Assembly (NCBI GenBank): GCA_015680685.1
Contig: MNCI01034802.1
Span: forward strand, 12,129 to 76,128
From: Gnetum montanum
Taxonomy: Eukaryota > Streptophyta > Gnetopsida > Gnetales > Gnetaceae
Direction of reading: 5' to 3'
DNA length: 64,000 nt
A model generated the notes under the pieces. The model was not told where the DNA came from and made no database searches. It saw only the letters and a list, made by a program, of their open reading frames with translations. A program made the position numbers and the translations under genes. Shown here piece by piece: positions 59,660 through 64,000 of the stretch; position 1 is the stretch's first letter; every line of letters begins with the position of its first letter.

Positions 59660-61380
59660 ATGTAATGGACTTCTATTAGGATGATCCCATTAGCCTTACA
59701 GTCCCTTCACTGACACTGCCTCTTGAGGTCCAACTTCCCTAGTTCAAAAAGTACAATGGTGAAGGTGACCCAAACGCTCACTTAGTCACTTTCCATTTTG
59801 AGTCCTTATTACTACAAGCATGGCCAAATTCAATTATTCATGTCTTTGCCATGTCTCTCACCAAAAAAGTTTTATATTGGTATCACACGCTTCCTCAAGA
59901 ATCCATCTCAACTTTGGAGGAGTTGCTGAGCCAATTTGTAACTCACTTCAAGTACAACTTGAAGTCGAAAGCCACGTTGGACCAGCTCATGAATGTTAAG
60001 CAAGGAGCATTAGAGCCAGTGCAAAAATTCATACAATGTTGGAACAGCTCCCTAAATGAGATTTGAGAGCCAATTGCTGAAACTCACCTGCTGGCCATTT
60101 TTAAAGGCACAATAAATGATTTCATTAAATCAAACCTTAGCCAAGTTTTTGCTCAAACAAAGAGCATACAGGATACGGCAAAGGCCAGTAAGGACCCTAC
60201 TTACTTGGCCTACAAGAATGTGCATGTAAAGAGAGACATGGAAAAGGAGAAAGCCATGACAACCACCATGGAAGCTGTGGATGATGAATCCAAGCCCAAA
60301 AACAACAAGCAAGTAGCTAAGGTGCCTAAAGCCATGGCCAATAGCAACAAAAAATCATGTTCTAGCAACATGGGAACTAACCAACCTGCATAGTCAACAA
60401 CTGTAAGGTAAACTCCCCCAAGGCCAAAATTTGAGTGCAAGGATCGTTCAAAATACACCCCTTTTCCAATCAATCCATCAAAGCTTTTGGATCAACTACT
60501 TAGTGCTAGGTGCATTCAAAAGAAGAAAATATCATAGGATGCTCACAAACGCCACGAGAGGTACTACGAGATCCTCTGAGATCCCTTTGCAACTATGCCC
60601 AATGAGCCTTTGGTATGTAAAAAGTTTAGGTTGGATCAGTTCTACAACTACCATCAGTTGCACAACCATGATATGGATTACTACCTAGCACTAAAGAATG
60701 ATATCTAACAAATGATCGATCAAGACAAGCTAGTCCTTGATGAAAGTAATCCTGTCTCGCTAGACAACCAGTCCATGAAAGTTTATAAGGATCCATTAAA
60801 CACTAGTAGTGTAGGATACATCATTAATGCTATCAGCATTGATGATGATGTAGAGCCAACATAGGAACCATTTGTGGTCTGTGTGCCCTTCAGTGACGTT
60901 GAAGCCTCAATGTCAACTAGGCCATAGGTCCCTTTTGTTATCAAAGCATCATCTTGGATGCCCATGACACCCTTCATGGTTAGGGCCCCATAGCACATTG
61001 CAACAACAACCTAGACACCTTTTTTAATAAGGGTGCCAAAACATGTAGAACCCCCATCTGTCCAGGGTATGGTGGTGAAGACTACATCACAACTTTCCTA
61101 CCTAAAGAAACATGACGAATGTCTCACTAACAAGATGGCTAGGGAACATACCTAGCTAGGTCCTCCTAAGCCTACCCACTTGTCATCTATTCCCTTGGCC
61201 CCATCGTCTAAGGTCACCAACATAGACATGCACACTTAACAAGCAACCACTGAAGCTCAAAGGCCCACTATCCAACCAAAAGCCAATTCTCCTCCACCTT
61301 GAGAAATCCATCTCTTAGGGCACTCACATAAAAACCACCAAACAACCTGATGGTAGAAAAGATTTTCTAGATGCACTCAC
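59660..61380 (+). pseudogene. Element G gag and zinc-knuckle linker
   Basis: The capsid part reads YNGEGDPNAHLVTFHFESLL, WYHTLPQESISTLEELL, FVTHFKYNLKSKATLDQL and QKFIQCWNSSLN, matching E gag closely. The knuckle counterpart at about 60610-60700 reads FYNYHQLHNHDMDYY, where the Cys residues have become Tyr or other residues. The following Pro/Thr/Met-rich linker is full of stops. Confidence 0.8.
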
Positions 61381-62200
61381 ATAGGTTAAGTAGGCTTTAA
61401 AATAAAATAATACAACCTTGAGCTTCTATGATCTAATTATGACCTTCCCCACACATTTTGAGGCTTTGGTTCGCATGTTGGCATCCATCCCTATTAAGGA
61501 AGACATGCTAGTAGAGGAAAAGGCTATCCATGTCGTAATGCTCCTACTTGCAACCAAAGAACCAAGGTCAACACTCTTTCTTTCCAACGTTATTTCATAG
61601 GATGCACGTAGATGACAGGGCATCAACCAACGTTATTTCTTTCCTCATCATCGATAAGCTTGGCCTGGTGGATTAAATCAGGCCAACAATAACAACTTGT
61701 TTAAAATCCTTCAATGGGGCATGTGTGGATATTAAGGGGATCATCATGATTGATTTCATGGTAGAAGAGAAATTCCCAACTAACATAGAGTTCATCATGG
61801 TTGAAGAGATGCTCGAATTCAACCTAATCTTAGGGAGATCTTGGTTAGCCAAATCGAGGGATGTTTCTTCACCAATCCACCAAGAGATCCACTTACCTTA
61901 TGAGGGTGGAGAAGTGGTGATCTTTGGTGACAACATAGCCACTTGGACCATCAACAATGTAGACACTAAGCAATGATCGAAGGTAGAAATCTTTGAAGAC
62001 ACCCCACCTATTTGCAATGAAAGTCAATCTTGTTTGGCCAATGAACTAAGAAAAAAAAGCAGCCTCCATGAGGAAGCTCTATGGGTAGAATTGTCCTTTT
62101 TAGTGATAGATGATGGCCTAGGGGAGTACCACCTAGTGCCCTCTAGGCCTTACACATTGCCTAACCCACATCAGGTTAGGAAACATCTACATGATTAGGG
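61381..62200 (+). pseudogene. Element G protease
   Basis: SFYDLIMTFPTHFEALVRML corresponds to E's SLYDLVMTSPVHREALV. The active-site segment near 61620 reads VDDRASTNVISF (E: VDNDATTNVIHF). The frame 61725-61976 then gives GIIMIDFMVEEKFPTNIEFI, NLILGRSWLAKS and IHQEIHLPYEGGEVVI, almost residue for residue as in E. The tail ELSFLVIDDGLGEYHLVPS matches E's ELPFEITDEGEGEYKIIPI. No RT follows. Confidence 0.8.
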
Positions 62201-64000
62201 CATGTCCCTAACTTCCTTGCTTGTTTTACTTGTCTTTAGCCCTTTTTCCTATATATTTTAAGTTTGCATTATGTTTGCTTCTCGCATTAGTTATGATTTT
62301 ATTTAGCCATAAAAAATAACAAAAAATAAAAAATAAAAAAGAAGAGAAAAAAAAAAGGAAGAAAAAACATGGCCCAAAATGGCCTTAAACTAACGCATGG
62401 GGTCCACAAGGGGCCCAATTACATCAACAAAAATACAAAGTGAAATTAACTGAACTACAAGTTAAAATGATACCACCAGAGATAAATAAATATCATGGTT
62501 TTCATGAAATCATAAACCAAATACATAGTCTAGGATTACTTCCACATCAAAAGATACAAAATTACCGAACAACAGGGCTACATCTCAAATATTTTAATTT
62601 TTATTAATGATGAGAAGCTAAGGCTCTTTCCCTTCATCTCTATCTGTTACTCTACTGGGTCTTGCACCTTCATCTGGATCCTACGTAAAATACAAATGAA
62701 ATAATAGATCAATAAATAAGTGGAATCATACACAAAATCATTATGAAATAAATAATAATAAGATAAGTTAAACTGACCTAAGATGGGCCCACATCCATTT
62801 TTGGGGGCATCCTATTGAGGCCAGCCTCTAGGCATCGAAGGATCTCCTCCTCTAACATGTGTGTCCAATCCTCCTCTCCCAAATCAATGATTGTGAGGGT
62901 CTTCTGTTTCTTCACGGATGTCCATATGGGTAGCCCTAGGGAAAATGTAGTAGATGTGACCTCTCCAGAAGGAACAACAATCTCCCTCTCCAATAACTCA
63001 CTAACCACCAGACGGTTGACAAACATTCTCATAGGCCTACGTTGCATTGATGGTATCCAGGAATATGTTTCGACATTGGCTCTCTATAGACTCATCCCTA
63101 TACCTTTTACAATAGGCTATGTGTTCCATCTTGTAATGATACTTGTGGTTTTTCTAAGTCTATTCCCATTCATATACTTTGGTGCTGCAATCCTTCCAAT
63201 CTTAGTTTTTCCAAGCCAAGAGGTCCATCTACAAGCACTGCTCAATAACCTCACAAGTAGCCTCATTATTGATGTGCCTTGCTAATGTACCAAGAATTCC
63301 ACCTTCTAATAAGGAGCATAACTAGTGGTATTTATATTGATGATGAAATGACTCCATAAATATCTTACATTATTAATGTTTAAAGGCATTTGGAACCTAC
63401 ACTTCATTGAATTATCATTTCCTAGTCTAAGCATTTAAAGCATGAAAACATAAAATTCTAGTGGCATGATGTTAGATATGTTGGAAACTATATTTTGTAT
63501 GCAAATGGGTTCATATAAGTAAGAATCTTAAACAATTCTTCATAATGTCCTAATAACTTTTAACCTATCCCCTTATTTAATCATATATACCCTACATAAG
63601 CCATCTTTAAAAGAGCTGACTCTTCAAGATTGAAATCCAATGGTGTGTGATTATTATTAGCATACTTTTTGATATAATACATAAACTTATCCAAGTATAG
63701 CTTGGCCACCTAGACATAATTCATGCATGATTTTACAAATTCATGAGTTGAAGGATTTAGATATTGATGTAATATTTTTAATAGTTTGGATACTATTGGT
63801 TGACTCCTTAAGGCCAACTCTATTATAGAGAATCCTATGATTGAGGAATTCTCAATGTTGTAGTATAAATTGAGTTACAAACAATAGAATCACCTATTTT
63901 ATTTGATCAAATTTGATGAAGTGCCTTAAGTAATCCTTCACGATCATGTTTACTTATTCTATCTCTTTAGAGATCGTACCCCAAAGACATCCTTAGCTTT
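62201..64000. other. AT-rich sequence, no recognised gene
   Basis: An A-rich low-complexity stretch lies at 62305-62370. At 62778-63285 both strands are partly open (minus 63047-62778, 89 codons; plus 62815-63285, 156 codons). The minus frame has balanced composition (LPIWTSVKKQKTLTIIDLGE) and might be a decayed coding fragment, but no family was recognised. The plus frame is hydrophobic and looks like its shadow. The remainder to 64000 shows nothing. Confidence 0.4.

Larger units (their letters stand above)
49412..62210 (+). mobile_element. LTR retrotransposon G, E-like family, interrupted by element F; 3' end not found
   Basis: It starts within D's RNase H. The first bases AAACACCACCAATTTTGGGC match the LTR start of E (AAACACCACTAATTTTGGCC), with TG changed to TA. 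After a 1.85-kb LTR come a primer-site-like motif (51265) and a leader. Element F then splits it (52429-59334); gag and protease follow. No RT, integrase or 3' LTR was seen before the window ends. It may be non-autonomous or truncated. Confidence 0.7.

Noticed and set aside
62815-63285. 156-codon plus-strand frame with membrane-like end
   Set aside because: Overlaps a more balanced minus-strand frame, has no motif, and its hydrophobicity follows from T-rich sequence.

Overview
This window reads as plant nuclear DNA, most likely from a gymnosperm (conifer type). It is AT-rich and gene-poor, and most of it is decayed LTR retrotransposons inserted into one another. The single recognisable host gene is a terpene synthase at 41502-44153. 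Its 9-intron/10-exon layout is the one known for gymnosperm mono- and sesquiterpene synthases, and it carries two DDxxD motifs, as some conifer sesquiterpene synthases do. No bacterial, organellar or CRISPR features were seen.

Layout. 1-6.1 kb: a decayed hAT transposase (minus), a broken TIR-domain resistance-gene fragment (minus) and AT-rich DNA with degenerate repeats. 6.1-9.9 kb: an old plus-strand Ty3 element, here called C (LTR, primer-binding site, gag remains). 9.9-34.5 kb: a three-level nest. Element B (minus) was split by element A (plus, 12275-31553, 5-bp duplication ACATG). A's 3' LTR was then split by element E (minus, 18824-31124, 12.3 kb, 5-bp duplication CCTTC). E is a Tat/Ogre-like Ty3 element with an extra ORF before gag, protease, RT, two RNase H domains and integrase, all broken by stops. 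34.5-45.4 kb: the low-repeat island holding the terpene synthase, one retroposon with a perfect 16-bp target duplication, a probable SINE and short tandem duplications. 45.4-62.2 kb: a second nest. Element D (minus) is interrupted in its RNase H by element G (plus, E-like family), which is interrupted by element F (plus, 52429-59334, complete LTR pair). 62.2-64 kb: AT-rich sequence with no recognised gene.

Elements A and F have gag and protease but no reverse transcriptase, so they would have needed proteins from autonomous relatives. E supplies a full pol order but is itself dead. A, B, C and D form one family (shared gag words, TGGCGCC-type primer site, GATATC- or CAATGTTGGG-rich U3). E, F and G share a different motif just inside the 5' LTR (GCACTAGAAGGAGGGCC-like). 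The terpene synthase would make a cytosolic sesquiterpene synthase, but exon 8 lacks the expected start and cannot be spliced in frame, so it may be a recent pseudogene or contain a sequence error. All alignments and translations were made by eye; boundaries of the older elements are approximate.
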